Source: Saccharopolyspora kobensis (lineage in GTDB: Bacteria > Actinomycetota > Actinomycetes > Mycobacteriales > Pseudonocardiaceae). Taken from it: a stretch of DNA of 64,000 nt. The stretch's first letter is position 1. Every line of letters starts with the position of its first letter. Shown here in pieces: positions 1 through 8,327 of this stretch. Where the stretch lies: the NCBI RefSeq assembly GCF_900108315.1, contig NZ_FNVB01000002.1:868001-932000 (forward strand), read 5' to 3'. The translations under genes and the position numbers were made by a program. The notes below the pieces were generated by a model that did not search any database, was not told where the DNA came from, and saw nothing but the letters and a program-made list of their open reading frames with translations.

Positions 1-2835
1 TTCCTGGCGGAGGGGTTTCGCCCGCCTTATCTGAAGGATCTGGAGATCCAGACCGTCCGGATGAAGGCAGCCGGTGGCGGGCAGGTCCAGGCCGCGGCTG
101 AGGCTGCGCTGCAGGACGGCTCCAAGGAGGCGCTGGAGGCGTTCCTGCAGGAGGGCTGGAAACAGCCGAACCGCACCGATCTGGAACTGCGGGTGGTGCA
201 GGCCAAGGCGGCTGGTGGGCCGTATGTGAAGGAAGCCGCCGAGGCAGCGCTACAGGCCGACAGCGTTGAGGCGCTGTTGCGATTCCTCAGTTATGACTGG
301 GAGATCGCTCAGACTCGGGATGTGGAGAAGTCCACGGTCACCGAGCTGGTGCAGCGTGCGGAGAAGGCCGGGAAGCAGGCTCGTGAGCACACGGTGGCCG
401 CGCAGCAGGCTACCGATCGTGCGTTGCAAGCCGCCGAACAGGCCAAGCGAGCCGCGGAACGTGCCCGTGCAGAAACCGAGGCTGCCCAAGGAGATGCGCG
501 GCGTGCCTCGGCGGCGGCTGCAGAAGCGGCGTCCATGGCCAAGCAGGCCGCAGCCGCGGCCCGTACCGCGATTAATGCAGCAAATGCGGCGAATACGGCG
601 GCGCGGGTGGCCGCGAACGCTGCGGCTAATGCTGCGTCGGCTGCGAGTCTGGCGGGCAAGGCCGCGTCCCGGGCGTATTCGGCGGCCTCGGCCGCGGCGA
701 TGGACGCCAATGCGGCCAAGACCGCGCGCGATGCAGCACATGCGGCGCGGGCTGCGGCGGCGCAGGCCACACAGGTGGCCGTTGCGGCCCGCGAAGCCGG
801 GAACGCTGCGGCGCAGGCGCAGAATGCAGCCGGCTCCGCGGCCAGCGCAGCCGCCAACGCTGCGGCAGCGGGCGAAGCCGCAGCGGCATCGGCGCGGTAT
901 GCAGGGGTGTCCGAGACTGAGGCACGGCGCGCAGCGGCGGCCGGTGCTGAGGCACGCGCGCAGGCCAACCGGGCCCGGCAGGCTGCGAATGCCGCCTCGT
1001 CGCTGGCCGGCCGGTCGATCGCGGCGGCGAACACCGCCGCCGCGGCGGCGGACTCGGCCGCCCGGCACGCCAACAACGCGGCGACAGCGGCTGAGGAAGC
1101 TGCCGACCACGCGGGGGAGGCCGCGGATGCGGCGGCCGAGGCGACCAGACATGCCAATGCCGCGATCGCCGCGGCCGAGGCATCCGTGGCCACTGCTGAA
1201 CAGGCGAAGCAGGTCGTCGCGCTGGCTCGGGAGGCTGAGGCCCAGCGAGTCGAGCAGGAAGGCCAAGTGCTCGTCGACGCCGCCAAACAGGCCCATGAGT
1301 CATGGCGGGAAATCCAGGACCTCATCTCCTGGGATGCCACCGAACAAGAGCGGATCGACGCTGAGACCCAGCGGTTGCTGGACGCGGCGAGCACACCCGA
1401 TGCAGATGCCGAAACCGTGCTGAGCAACGGCAGGCAAGCTGCGGTCAACATCCTGAGCACTGGCGGTCCGTGGAGCGCGAAGGCGGCGCAGCAAGCTCTG
1501 TCCGGGACCGAAACCGATGTTCAGCAGTGGCTCAGCACGGGGCGTGAAGCCGCCGCGGTCCAGGACGACCGAGAGCGGGTCGCCCAGATCGTGCGGATGG
1601 GTGAGCCCAAGGAACTTCGCGAAGCCGCCGAGGCTGCGCTGAACGGCACCGACACCCAGATGCGTGAGTTCCTGGTCAACCAGGACTACCCGAACCGCAC
1701 CAAGCTGGACGAGCTGAAGGTCATGCAGATCAAGGCTGCCGCGATCGGCCCCGCCGTGCGCGAGGCAGCCGAAGCAGCGATGCAGGGCACGCCGGAAGAC
1801 CGGCAAAAGTTTTTGCGAGAAGGCCAGTTCACGGCCCGCGCCAAGGACATGGAGATCGCGTCGGCGCGGATCAAGGCCGCCGGTGGCCCCCGTACCAAGA
1901 ACGCCGCCGAGGCGGCGTTGCAGGGCCCACCGGGCTGGACCGAGAAGTTCGTGCTCTCCGAGCAGTATCTGTTCAAGCAGCACGACGAGCAGGCCGCCGC
2001 CCACGCGGCTGAGATGGACCGACTGGTCTCCCAGGGCATGCAGGCTGCAGCGGAAGCGGTTCAGGACGCCCATACGGCTGCGGAATCTGCAGCGTTGGCG
2101 CGGCAGGCAGCTGCTGAGGCGGCCGAGCACGCTGCTCAGGCGCAGGCATCGGCGACGCAGGCTGCAGGCTATGCGACCCAGGCCCAAGACTCTGCGGATG
2201 CGGCACGTGCCTCAGCTGAACAAGCCCTGGCCTCATCGGTCACCGCACGCGATGCGGCCGCCGCTGCCCAGCGGAGCGCACATGATGCGGGGACCTACGC
2301 GGTGCGTGCCCAGCGTTCGGCCACCAACGCCCGCAGCTATGCAAACGCCGCCTTCACCGCGGCCAACCAGGCTTGGCAAGACGCGTGGCAAGCCAATCAG
2401 CACGCCGGCTCCGCAGCAGCCGCAGCAGCAGCCGCGGAAGCATCCCGGCAAGCACTGGAAGCCAAAACCGCGGAACTCCGACCGCAGTACCACGGCGACA
2501 ACCTCCACAACGAGCCGCCCATCACCGATGCCGAAGTCGTCAACGTCGCATACGAAACCGAGCCGTGCGTCGTGCTGAACCAGGACGGAACCGCAACACA
2601 AAGAACGTGTTTGAAGCAGGGATACTCCTGGGATGACTTCAAAAGTGACGCGGGGTTCGTTCTCGGTTCGGTCGGCGGATTTGCTGGCACCGGGGCTGCG
2701 ATCGGATGCGCCGTAACAGCAATGATCGGGTGCGGCGAGGGGGCTGCCGCGGGAGGAGCCATCGGCGCGGTTATCGGCCTTGGAATCGGACTCGGAAGCC
2801 TCGCCGGATGGTATCTTGGTGGACTTTTTTACTAG
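1..2835 (+). CDS. ALF-repeat, alanine-rich protein with glycine-zipper C-terminus (5' truncated by window)
   Basis: The frame is open from base 1, so the true start lies outside the window; an internal ATG at 61 is not a convincing start because the ALF repeat pattern already runs before it. Numbering from that ATG, at least six ALF-type units (AAEAALQ followed about 12 residues later by FL) lie near 1-100 and 480-640. They alternate with two very Ala-rich helical, coiled-coil-like stretches (about 100-430 and 650-820). The last 60 residues are a Gly/Ala-rich hydrophobic segment resembling a glycine zipper or pore-forming domain, preceded by a Cys-containing linker. ALF repeats are common in large actinobacterial exported or polymorphic-toxin-like proteins; their function is not established. 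The toxin reading is inference from the C-terminus and from the small membrane gene 42 bases downstream. Confidence 0.8.
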   Translation, partial: FLAEGFRPPYLKDLEIQTVRMKAAGGGQVQAAAEAALQDGSKEALEAFLQEGWKQPNRTDLELRVVQAKAAGGPYVKEAAEAALQADSVEALLRFLSYDWEIAQTRDVEKSTVTELVQRAEKAGKQAREHTVAAQQATDRALQAAEQAKRAAERARAETEAAQGDARRASAAAAEAASMAKQAAAAARTAINAANAANTAARVAANAAANAASAASLAGKAASRAYSAASAAAMDANAAKTARDAAHAARAAAAQATQVAVAAREAGNAAAQAQNAAGSAASAAANAAAAGEAAAASARYAGVSETEARRAAAAGAEARAQANRARQAANAASSLAGRSIAAANTAAAAADSAARHANNAATAAEEAADHAGEAADAAAEATRHANAAIAAAEASVATAEQAKQVVALAREAEAQRVEQEGQVLVDAAKQAHESWREIQDLISWDATEQERIDAETQRLLDAASTPDADAETVLSNGRQAAVNILSTGGPWSAKAAQQALSGTETDVQQWLSTGREAAAVQDDRERVAQIVRMGEPKELREAAEAALNGTDTQMREFLVNQDYPNRTKLDELKVMQIKAAAIGPAVREAAEAAMQGTPEDRQKFLREGQFTARAKDMEIASARIKAAGGPRTKNAAEAALQGPPGWTEKFVLSEQYLFKQHDEQAAAHAAEMDRLVSQGMQAAAEAVQDAHTAAESAALARQAAAEAAEHAAQAQASATQAAGYATQAQDSADAARASAEQALASSVTARDAAAAAQRSAHDAGTYAVRAQRSATNARSYANAAFTAANQAWQDAWQANQHAGSAAAAAAAAEASRQALEAKTAELRPQYHGDNLHNEPPITDAEVVNVAYETEPCVVLNQDGTATQRTCLKQGYSWDDFKSDAGFVLGSVGGFAGTGAAIGCAVTAMIGCGEGAAAGGAIGAVIGLGIGLGSLAGWYLGGLFY

Positions 2836-2877
2836 CACTTGCCAAGTTGGCCGATTGATTCAAAGGAGTCAGGAGAG

Positions 2878-3066
2878 ATGAATCAAAGAAAAAGGGCGAT
2901 CACACTGCGCCTCTTGGCAATATTGCTCGCGATATCTTTCATTACAGCCTTTGTTGCCGCAATTTTGTGGCCAAGGGGATCTGGGGGAAGCTATATTGCT
3001 GGCGGCGTTGGCCTTGTCCTGATGGCTGGCTTTGTCGCCTTCTACGTCCGTTCGATGAAAAAGTAG
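2878..3066 (+). CDS. small two-helix membrane protein, candidate immunity partner
   Basis: This 62-residue protein has a basic N-terminus (MNQRKR) and two hydrophobic segments at about 9-28 and 38-57, split by a short Gly-rich turn, ending in basic residues. The start at 2878 is chosen because GGAG/AGGAGAG lies directly upstream; an earlier in-frame codon at 2839 has no such site. It follows the ALF-repeat gene by 42 bases on the same strand and is closed by a strong hairpin, so the two probably form one transcript. No family is recognised. Position and topology fit an immunity protein for a membrane-active C-terminal domain, but this is inference. Confidence 0.6.
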   Translation: MNQRKRAITLRLLAILLAISFITAFVAAILWPRGSGGSYIAGGVGLVLMAGFVAFYVRSMKK

Positions 3067-3075
3067 GCACTGACG

Positions 3076-3107
3076 GTCACCCTGCCTGGAATATCAGGCA
3101 GGGTGAC
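3076..3107 (+). terminator. hairpin terminator after the ALF-protein operon
   Basis: Perfect 13-bp inverted repeat (GTCACCCTGCCTG and its complement) with a 6-base loop, 9 bases after the stop codon of the small membrane gene. There is no clear T-run. Confidence 0.75.
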
Positions 3108-3314
3108 AAGTTCTGGGCGGATAACCAAGAATCTCATCGGCTGGGATGCCGCTAGCGCGGGTGCAAGAATCCAGCAGCTGCATCCACGAGCTGGACTCAG
3201 CCGCACTGACTCCTACCGCACTCCAGGTAAGCGAGTGCAACAGTGATGTGAACCAAACGCGCAAACAACCTTTGCACGACGAAACCACAGCGCAGATCAA
3301 CCATTGAGGCCTCG
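3108..3314. other. intergenic, possible ALF-gene remnant
   Basis: No convincing gene. A plus-frame stretch around 3120-3210 reads NLIGWDAASA, faintly resembling DLISWDATEQ in the ALF protein, so this may be a decayed piece of a similar gene. The similarity is too short to be sure. Confidence 0.25.
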
Positions 3315-3800
3315 ATGAAACATGCACTAAAACTCTTCACGCTTCTCTCACTGAGCTCGATACTCTTCATCCCCAGCCCGGTTTCGGCAGTAAACAGTGG
3401 AGATAATGCCGCGAGTTCGGCATTATCGGCAACCCCGCCGCCCGCAGTGGAAGAGTTCAACTACCCGGGCGCGGATCAGATCTTCGCAGAGAGAGGTATC
3501 CGACTCCTGAAGGGCGACGGGAAGATCGCGCTGGCTGATTGCGCCACCGAAGGACCCGTCATCCGGGTCAAGAGTGTCACTCTCCGGGATTCGTGTTTCC
3601 GGGTCGTCGGGGCGTCGGGCTGGCTGACCATGGAGATTCCCCGGGTCTTCGCGATCCAAGGCGGTAGTCACAATGTCACCGCGCGAATCACGACCGACGG
3701 CAAGACCGAGGCTGTCGATATCAGCCCCGGCGAATACACCCCGGTAGGCGAGGGTGAGAGCAAGGACCCCGCGACCCTCGTCGAACTGCACGCCTCGTAA
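3315..3800 (+). CDS. secreted protein of unknown function, partner of the downstream pseudoprotease
   Basis: 161 residues with a classical signal peptide (basic MKHALK, hydrophobic LFTLLSLSSILFI, likely cleavage after PVSA). The mature part contains two Cys near 76 and 93 that could pair, within a compact beta-rich region. The start is supported by GAGG five bases upstream. It ends 24 bases before the FG-GAP pseudoprotease and is on the same strand, so the two are probably co-transcribed and both exported. From memory, similar small exported proteins occur beside trypsin-like FG-GAP proteins in other actinomycetes, which would suggest a functional pair. No enzymatic motif is seen. Confidence 0.7.
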   Translation: MKHALKLFTLLSLSSILFIPSPVSAVNSGDNAASSALSATPPPAVEEFNYPGADQIFAERGIRLLKGDGKIALADCATEGPVIRVKSVTLRDSCFRVVGASGWLTMEIPRVFAIQGGSHNVTARITTDGKTEAVDISPGEYTPVGEGESKDPATLVELHAS

Positions 3801-3824
3801 TTCCGATTCATGCAAGGAGTAGTC

Positions 3825-5720
3825 ATGATTCGCCCGTTCCGTGCGCGGCTGTTGACGGCCGTGGCGGTGACCGTGACCGGTGCCTCGTTGGTGTCGGCTC
3901 CGGCGCATGCCCTTTCCGGTGGTACCGCTGCCGATGACGGTGCTCAGCCGTATTTGGCCAAGATCCGCGTTGGAGCCAATGATGCGGCGTGTTCCGGGGC
4001 GTTGGTGGCTCCGCAGTGGGTGGTGACTTCGGCGGCCTGTTTCGCTCCTATCCCGAGCAAGCCGGAGAAGCTGGAGCCCGGCGCGCCGCACACGGCGACC
4101 ACCGCGACCATCGGGACGCACGAGCGGGTCGTGGACCGGATCGCGCCCCGTCAGGACCGCGATCTCGTTCTCGCCCACCTCGACAAGCCCGTCACCGGTG
4201 TCACGCCCGTGACGGTGGCGTCGGCCGTGCCAAGCTCGGGGCAGGTCCTGCAGGTATCGGGTTTCGGGCGTACCGCTGATCAGTGGGTGCCCGCCCAGGC
4301 GCACACCGGCGAGTTCACTGTGGACTCCGTTGGCTCCGGGACCCTGAACCTCCAGGGCAGCGGCGAGGCCAACATCTGCAAGGGCGACGCCGGTGGCCCC
4401 GTGCTGCGCGACGGCGAGCTCGTCGCGGTCGCCAGCGGCTCCTACCAGGCCGGATGCATCGGCGAGACCTCGACGCAGGCGGGTGCGACGGCTGCCCGAG
4501 CCGATGACCTGTACGACTGGATGGCCAGCCAGGTCGTCGCACTGCAGGCCACGCCCGCGGGCAAGAACGCGATCAACCTGTCCTGGACCGCCATGACAGG
4601 GAAATACCGCGTCTACGGCTCCCAGGACGCCAACGTCGCCATCGACGCCCGCAACCTGCTCGGCGAGACCTCCGAGAACCGCTTCACCCACACCTCGCTG
4701 CCCGCCGGGCAGACCTGGCACTACCGGGTCGCCGTCCTCGACGCCGAGGGCACCCAGGTCGCGGTGTCCAACACGGTCAAGGCCACCAGCCGGAATGCGA
4801 CCGTCACCGACTTCAACGGCGACGGCAAAGACGACATCGCCACCTTCAAAGGCACCACCACCTCCGTGGCCGTCTCCGACGGCGAGCAGTTCGGTGCCGC
4901 CTCGCAGTGGAGCAGCAATCTCGCCGGTAACAGCGCGATCCCGTTGACCGGCGACTTCAACGGCGACGGCATCAGCGACGTCGTCACCTTCAACAACGGG
5001 CCCGTCCACGTCGCCCTCTCCGACGGCCAGAAGTTCGGCCCCACCCAGCGCTGGCACGACCACTTCGGCCTGTCCGACCAGAAGGTCGCCGTGGGCGATG
5101 TCAACGGGGACGGCAAGGACGACATCGTCGCCTTCTCCGGCCGCACCTACGGCGATGTGTTCATCTCCCTCTCCACCGGCAGCCAGTTCCAGCCCGCGCA
5201 GAAGTGGCACAGCCGCTTCGCCCTCGGCACCGAGAAACCCGCTGTCGGTGACTTCAACGGCGACGGCAAAGCCGACATCATCACCTTCACCGACCACGGC
5301 GCCGTCTACGTCTCGCTCTCCGACGGCACCCGCTTCGTCCAGGACGGCTGGAAGTGGCACAACCTCTTCTCCCCCACCGGTGAAATCCCCGCCATCGGTG
5401 ACTTCAACGGCGACGGCAAGGACGACATCGTGACGTTCTTCCGCGGCAACACCGGCTACGTCTACGTGTCGCTGTCCACCGGCGAAAGCTTCATCGAGAA
5501 CAACGACCGCTGGAACGACTACTTCTCCATCCACGACGAATGGCCCGGCGTCGGCGACTTCAACGGCGACGGCAAAGCCGACGTCATCACCTTCACCCGC
5601 GGCGGCCGCGCCCAGGTCTACGTCGCCCGCTCCGACGGCACCGCCTTCGAAAACGGCACCGAATGGCACGGCAACTTCGCAGGCGGACTCGAAGTACCAC
5701 TGCCCTCCGCACACCGCTGA
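3825..5720 (+). CDS. secreted trypsin-fold pseudoprotease with Fn3 and six FG-GAP repeats
   Basis: 631 residues from the ATG at 3825, chosen because AAGGAG lies 7 bases upstream. A signal peptide ends at about residue 29 (APAHA). Residues 30-225 are a trypsin/chymotrypsin S1 domain: the N-terminal region reads LSGGTAADDGAQPY and the His box reads TSAAC instead of TAAHC (Ala71). The Asp is retained (RDLVLAHLD, D113), but the nucleophile box reads GDAGGP instead of GDSGGP (Ala189). Catalytic His and Ser are therefore both replaced by Ala, so protease activity is not expected. A fibronectin-III-like domain follows (about 230-320), then six FG-GAP/VCBS repeats with Ca-binding DFNGDGKDD loops, a probable beta-propeller. 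Likely an extracellular binding protein. Confidence 0.85.
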   Translation: MIRPFRARLLTAVAVTVTGASLVSAPAHALSGGTAADDGAQPYLAKIRVGANDAACSGALVAPQWVVTSAACFAPIPSKPEKLEPGAPHTATTATIGTHERVVDRIAPRQDRDLVLAHLDKPVTGVTPVTVASAVPSSGQVLQVSGFGRTADQWVPAQAHTGEFTVDSVGSGTLNLQGSGEANICKGDAGGPVLRDGELVAVASGSYQAGCIGETSTQAGATAARADDLYDWMASQVVALQATPAGKNAINLSWTAMTGKYRVYGSQDANVAIDARNLLGETSENRFTHTSLPAGQTWHYRVAVLDAEGTQVAVSNTVKATSRNATVTDFNGDGKDDIATFKGTTTSVAVSDGEQFGAASQWSSNLAGNSAIPLTGDFNGDGISDVVTFNNGPVHVALSDGQKFGPTQRWHDHFGLSDQKVAVGDVNGDGKDDIVAFSGRTYGDVFISLSTGSQFQPAQKWHSRFALGTEKPAVGDFNGDGKADIITFTDHGAVYVSLSDGTRFVQDGWKWHNLFSPTGEIPAIGDFNGDGKDDIVTFFRGNTGYVYVSLSTGESFIENNDRWNDYFSIHDEWPGVGDFNGDGKADVITFTRGGRAQVYVARSDGTAFENGTEWHGNFAGGLEVPLPSAHR

Positions 5721-5727
5721 CCAGACC

Positions 5728-5756
5728 GGGGCGGGAAGGCAGCACCTTCCCGCCCC
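5728..5756 (+). terminator. terminator after pseudoprotease
   Basis: Perfect 12-bp stem (GGGGCGGGAAGG with its complement) and a 5-base loop, starting 8 bases after the stop codon. Confidence 0.85.
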
Positions 5757-5922
5757 GAATCCTTAAGCTTCCAGAAGCCTGCTCCCCTTCATACGAAGTG
5801 CTCACCGCGACACCGAGTCGAAGCCGAGCATGATCCAGCCCGTTGACCTGCGGTTTGATGCAGTTGCGCGCCGTTGAGCACGGTTGGAAGAGCACTTGTG
5901 TGAACTATGTTCAACACAACGC

Positions 5923-5956
5923 GCTGACCTGCGAAAACAAGAATTCGCAGGTCAGC
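5923..5956. repeat. perfect 13-bp inverted repeat with 8-base loop
   Basis: The arm GCTGACCTGCGAA and its exact complement are separated by AACAAGAA. No T-run, so it is either a bidirectional terminator or a recombinase/replication-related site. The right half begins the segment that recurs at 49417. Confidence 0.7.
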
Positions 5957-6080
5957 ACGAGTCCATTCAAGACAGTTCAGGTCGGTTCACAGCGGTTCAA
6001 CGCACAGCTGCTCCCCGTCTGCTCCCCATCTCCTCCCCACGGTGCTCCCCATGCCCCACAGAATCCATCCAATGAGCACG
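5944..6080 (+). repeat. dispersed repeat, copy 1 (partner at 49417-49550)
   Basis: Shares TTCGCAGG, CATTCAAGACAGTT, CGCACAGCT and repeated GCTCCCC blocks in the same order with 49417-49550, roughly four in five bases by eye. Both copies lie outside the dormancy block and near a recombinase. Confidence 0.65.
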
Positions 6081-6335
6081 GATTCACCAATGCCGAGCCG
6101 GACTAGGCGACCACCACAGCCGGGCATCACGATCCCTCCCAGAGCAACGACCAAGCCTTGGACCACTAACCTCACCAACAGACACCCACAACTCGAAACA
6201 AGACCGTCAGGACGCCCCGTGGACCGGCCAGAACGAACCACGATCTCATACAGCCCGGCTACACCACCGCCCACCGACGACTCGCAACTAAATAAAATCG
6301 CCACCTGGCGCCAGTAAACTCGCTGGTCAACAAGC

Positions 6336-6364
6336 CTCGGCCCCGCGCACGCGGGGATGGTTCC
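6336..6364 (+). CRISPR. orphan type I-E CRISPR repeat
   Basis: A 29-base unit with the actinobacterial type I-E form: CTCGGCCCC, GCGCACGC, GGGGATGGTTCC, whose middle forms a short GC hairpin. It is preceded by an A+T-richer segment like a leader. Only about 17 bases of a spacer-like sequence follow before homology to the recombinase gene begins near 6382, so the array is cut off after its first repeat. No cas genes are in the window. Related decayed repeats in the same orientation lie at 52081-52230. Confidence 0.7.
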
Positions 6365-6379
6365 GACGGAGTCCCGCGA

Positions 6380-6762
6380 CGTGGGTCCACGGCCGCGCCG
6401 GTCATCGCTGCCGCCACGGCCATCGAGCGGGCATACCGCGACCGAGCCAGGCGCCCCGTACCGTCTACGTCCGCGAGGACCACCTACTCGAGGCCTTACC
6501 CGGACTACTCAGCCAGCAAGGCTGGCAAACACCAGAGGACGATGTGGGTCGCGAGGTCGATGAACAGCTCCGCCGAGCAGGACTGGAGATCGTGTGCAGC
6601 CACGCAGGTTGGGACCTCAGACCGACACCACACCATGCTGCACAAGACCTGATGACCCTATCCAGCCAAGCATCACTAGCGCTCGACATGAACTCCACTG
6701 CCGATCACCAAGAAGACAGGGTCACCGCCGACAGCGAGGAGCGCCAGTCGCTGAGTCACTGA
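6380..6762 (+). pseudogene. large serine recombinase, C-terminal remnant
   Basis: Collinear with the last third of the recombinase copies ending at 47380 and 54651: matching codons for WVHGR, a TVYVREDHLLEALPGLLSQQGW-like block (frames disrupted), then LRRAGLEIVCSHAGWDLRP. The upstream two thirds, including the catalytic domain, are missing, and the sequence starts abruptly beside a CRISPR repeat. The stop (6760-6762) touches the att-like site, as in the other copies. Confidence 0.85.
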
Positions 6763-7577
6763 AAACCCTCGGGGTAAAGGAGTGTCCGAGACTTGAACCC
6801 TCAAAGTGGTGCTATTTCCCGTGTTTGGGGAAATCGCACCAGAATCATAGCAAGCTCCCCTCTCCCCCACTCTGAGTCTGCACCACCACGCCAACGACAC
6901 CGGCCGGCGAGGTTGGCCGGCGTGTCGGACGGTGCCTCGACACCGCCGCAGGACCGACCAAGGCCGACCGGGATGCGGCTGTTCGGGTGCCCCTGGGCGA
7001 GCCCGGCGTCATCTGGGTGGCACCCCGGCGTTCCAGAACCGCCCGATCAGCGGTCTGGAATACGAGGTGCACGGTGGCAACCAGGACAGCACGACGAGGC
7101 ACAGCATCGCCGGCCAAGCGCGACCAGCGCAGACGACCAGCGTCGGGAAGCACCGACCACAGGCCGCTGGTGCGGTTCGCCTTCTACGGCCGGATGTCAA
7201 CCACCGTGGCCGAGTACTTCGACAGAGGCTGCTCACGACGGTGGCCCTGGACCACACGCCCCCGCGCCCCGGCCCTGCTGACCGCCGCACAACGCCCAGA
7301 TCGTGGCTTTGATGCCGTGGTCATCGGCGAATACGAACGCGCCTTCTACGGCAACCAATTCCAGACAGTCCTGGCCGCCCTGGCCGAAGTAGGAGTGCAA
7401 GTGTGGCTACCAGCAGCCAGCGACCGGTGGATCTCGAAGAACCGGCGCACCAGGCCCGGATGCTGCTGGGCTCACAGTCCCGCCAAGAAGTACTGCGAGC
7501 ACGCCACCGAGTCCTGGCCGCCATGCGCACCCAGGTCCGCACACAGGGCCGGTTCCTCGGCGGCTACCGGCTGATCG
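6382..7577 (+). repeat. left long direct repeat flanking the dormancy block
   Basis: The order recombinase 3' end, att-like site, about 280 bases of conserved leader, recombinase 5' end is repeated at 47003-48300 on the same strand, with small deletions here (for example about 90 bases of the recombinase after 7202). Confidence 0.8.
6761..6790. other. att-like site, tRNA-Leu 3' end copy 3
   Basis: Matches 47382-47411 and 54650-54679: a GGGGTAAA block followed by GAGTGTCCGAG, which in the intact tRNA-Leu gene is the 3' acceptor stem and its flank. After it comes ACTTGAACCCTC, a degenerate T-arm. Read as the left boundary (attL/attR) of the 40.6-kb unit. Confidence 0.75.
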
Positions 7578-7600
7578 ATGCGAAGCGGCCTTGCGTAATC
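7074..7600 (+). pseudogene. serine recombinase, N-terminal remnant
   Basis: Corresponds to the copy starting at 47693, with GTG replacing its ATG behind the same GAGGTG site. FAFYGRMST (resolvase catalytic-Ser region) is seen at about 7177-7203, then about 90 bases are lost so that VAEYFDRGCSRR follows directly. YERAFYGNQFQ is intact, a frameshift occurs near 7425, and homology ends near 7577 shortly after GRFLGG. Confidence 0.85.
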
Positions 7601-7721
7601 GCAACGCTGTTCGGGTATACGAAGCGTGCCGGTGACGTTCCGGTGCGCGAGTTATCCATCCTCATGATCTCCACGGGTTCCGGGGATGCGAATCGCCCAC
7701 CGACTGTCTCGCGTGAGTCGG

Positions 7722-8168
7722 TCATGTGGCGCCTGGTCGGACGACGACGACCGGACAGTGCGCATGGCTCACGCAATGCAGGCTCACCGAGCCCAGAAGA
7801 GCACCGGCGAACCCGCCGTGGCCGCGGCTTCCCACCACCAGGAGATCGGCGTGCTGGGCGTGATCCAGCAGCGACCGCGCAGCCGGGCCACGAACCACCT
7901 CGTGGTGAACGGGCACCGATGTCGCCAGCGTCGCCGTGGTCTCGTCGACGGTCTGCCGGAGCTGCTGTTCGGCATGCCTCTTCGAATCCTCGTCCGAGAT
8001 CACCGGTGGCATGGGTGCGGCTTCGACGAGCGTCGGCGGTGTCCATGCGATCAGCGCGGTCAGGGTTCCACCGCAATGCCCGGCGTAGTTCAGCGCCCAC
8101 CGCAGCGCGTCCCGGGAACCCGGCGAGCCGTCCACCCCGACGACGATCCGCGGCTCGTTCTCGGTCAT
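7722..8168 (-). CDS. single-domain universal stress protein
   Basis: 148 residues from MTENEPRIVVGVDGS; in-frame sequence further upstream lacks USP similarity. One USP alpha/beta domain with the beta1 VVGVDGSPGS motif and a C-terminal ATP-binding signature GSRGHGGFAGALLGS (G-2x-G-9x-G-S). USPs of this class bind ATP or adenylates and act in stress and growth arrest. It is the first gene inside the island, convergent with the left recombinase remnant, and downstream of nicotinate phosphoribosyltransferase on the same strand. It closely resembles the single-domain USP at 12312-12749. Confidence 0.92.
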   Translation of the reverse strand: MTENEPRIVVGVDGSPGSRDALRWALNYAGHCGGTLTALIAWTPPTLVEAAPMPPVISDEDSKRHAEQQLRQTVDETTATLATSVPVHHEVVRGPAARSLLDHAQHADLLVVGSRGHGGFAGALLGSVSLHCVSHAHCPVVVVRPGAT

Positions 8169-8327
8169 CGCGCCTCCACTGCTCAGGTCTGCTGTCGAAG
8201 CCGGGTCTACTCGTGCAGTGCCGAGATCGCACGTCGAGAAGGGGGCAGTCGGGAAGAACCGTTTCATCCTGGTTCGCCCCCGTGGGACCGTCCCGCGCAC
8301 ATCCAGGACTGCACGCGCAAAGCAAAG

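Larger units (their letters stand above)
5757..6335. other. non-coding boundary region, lower GC
   Basis: No supported gene; only short shadow frames. It holds a 13-bp inverted repeat (5923-5956), a copy of a sequence repeated at 49417-49550, and an A+T-richer stretch (about 6270-6335) in the position of a CRISPR leader before the repeat at 6336. Confidence 0.6.

Noticed and set aside
250..1460. several long frames on both strands in the ALF gene
   Set aside because: Produced by the GC-rich Ala codons of the real gene; no domain content.
3423..5714. 763-residue minus-strand frame
   Set aside because: Lies antisense to the pseudoprotease; Gly/Val/Asp-rich text mirrors the FG-GAP repeats, and no start site or family fits.
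8284..8294. GGGACCGTCCC as a DosR-box-like site before the first USP
   Set aside because: The arms are only one base apart, not four as in the other sites; probably a chance GC palindrome.
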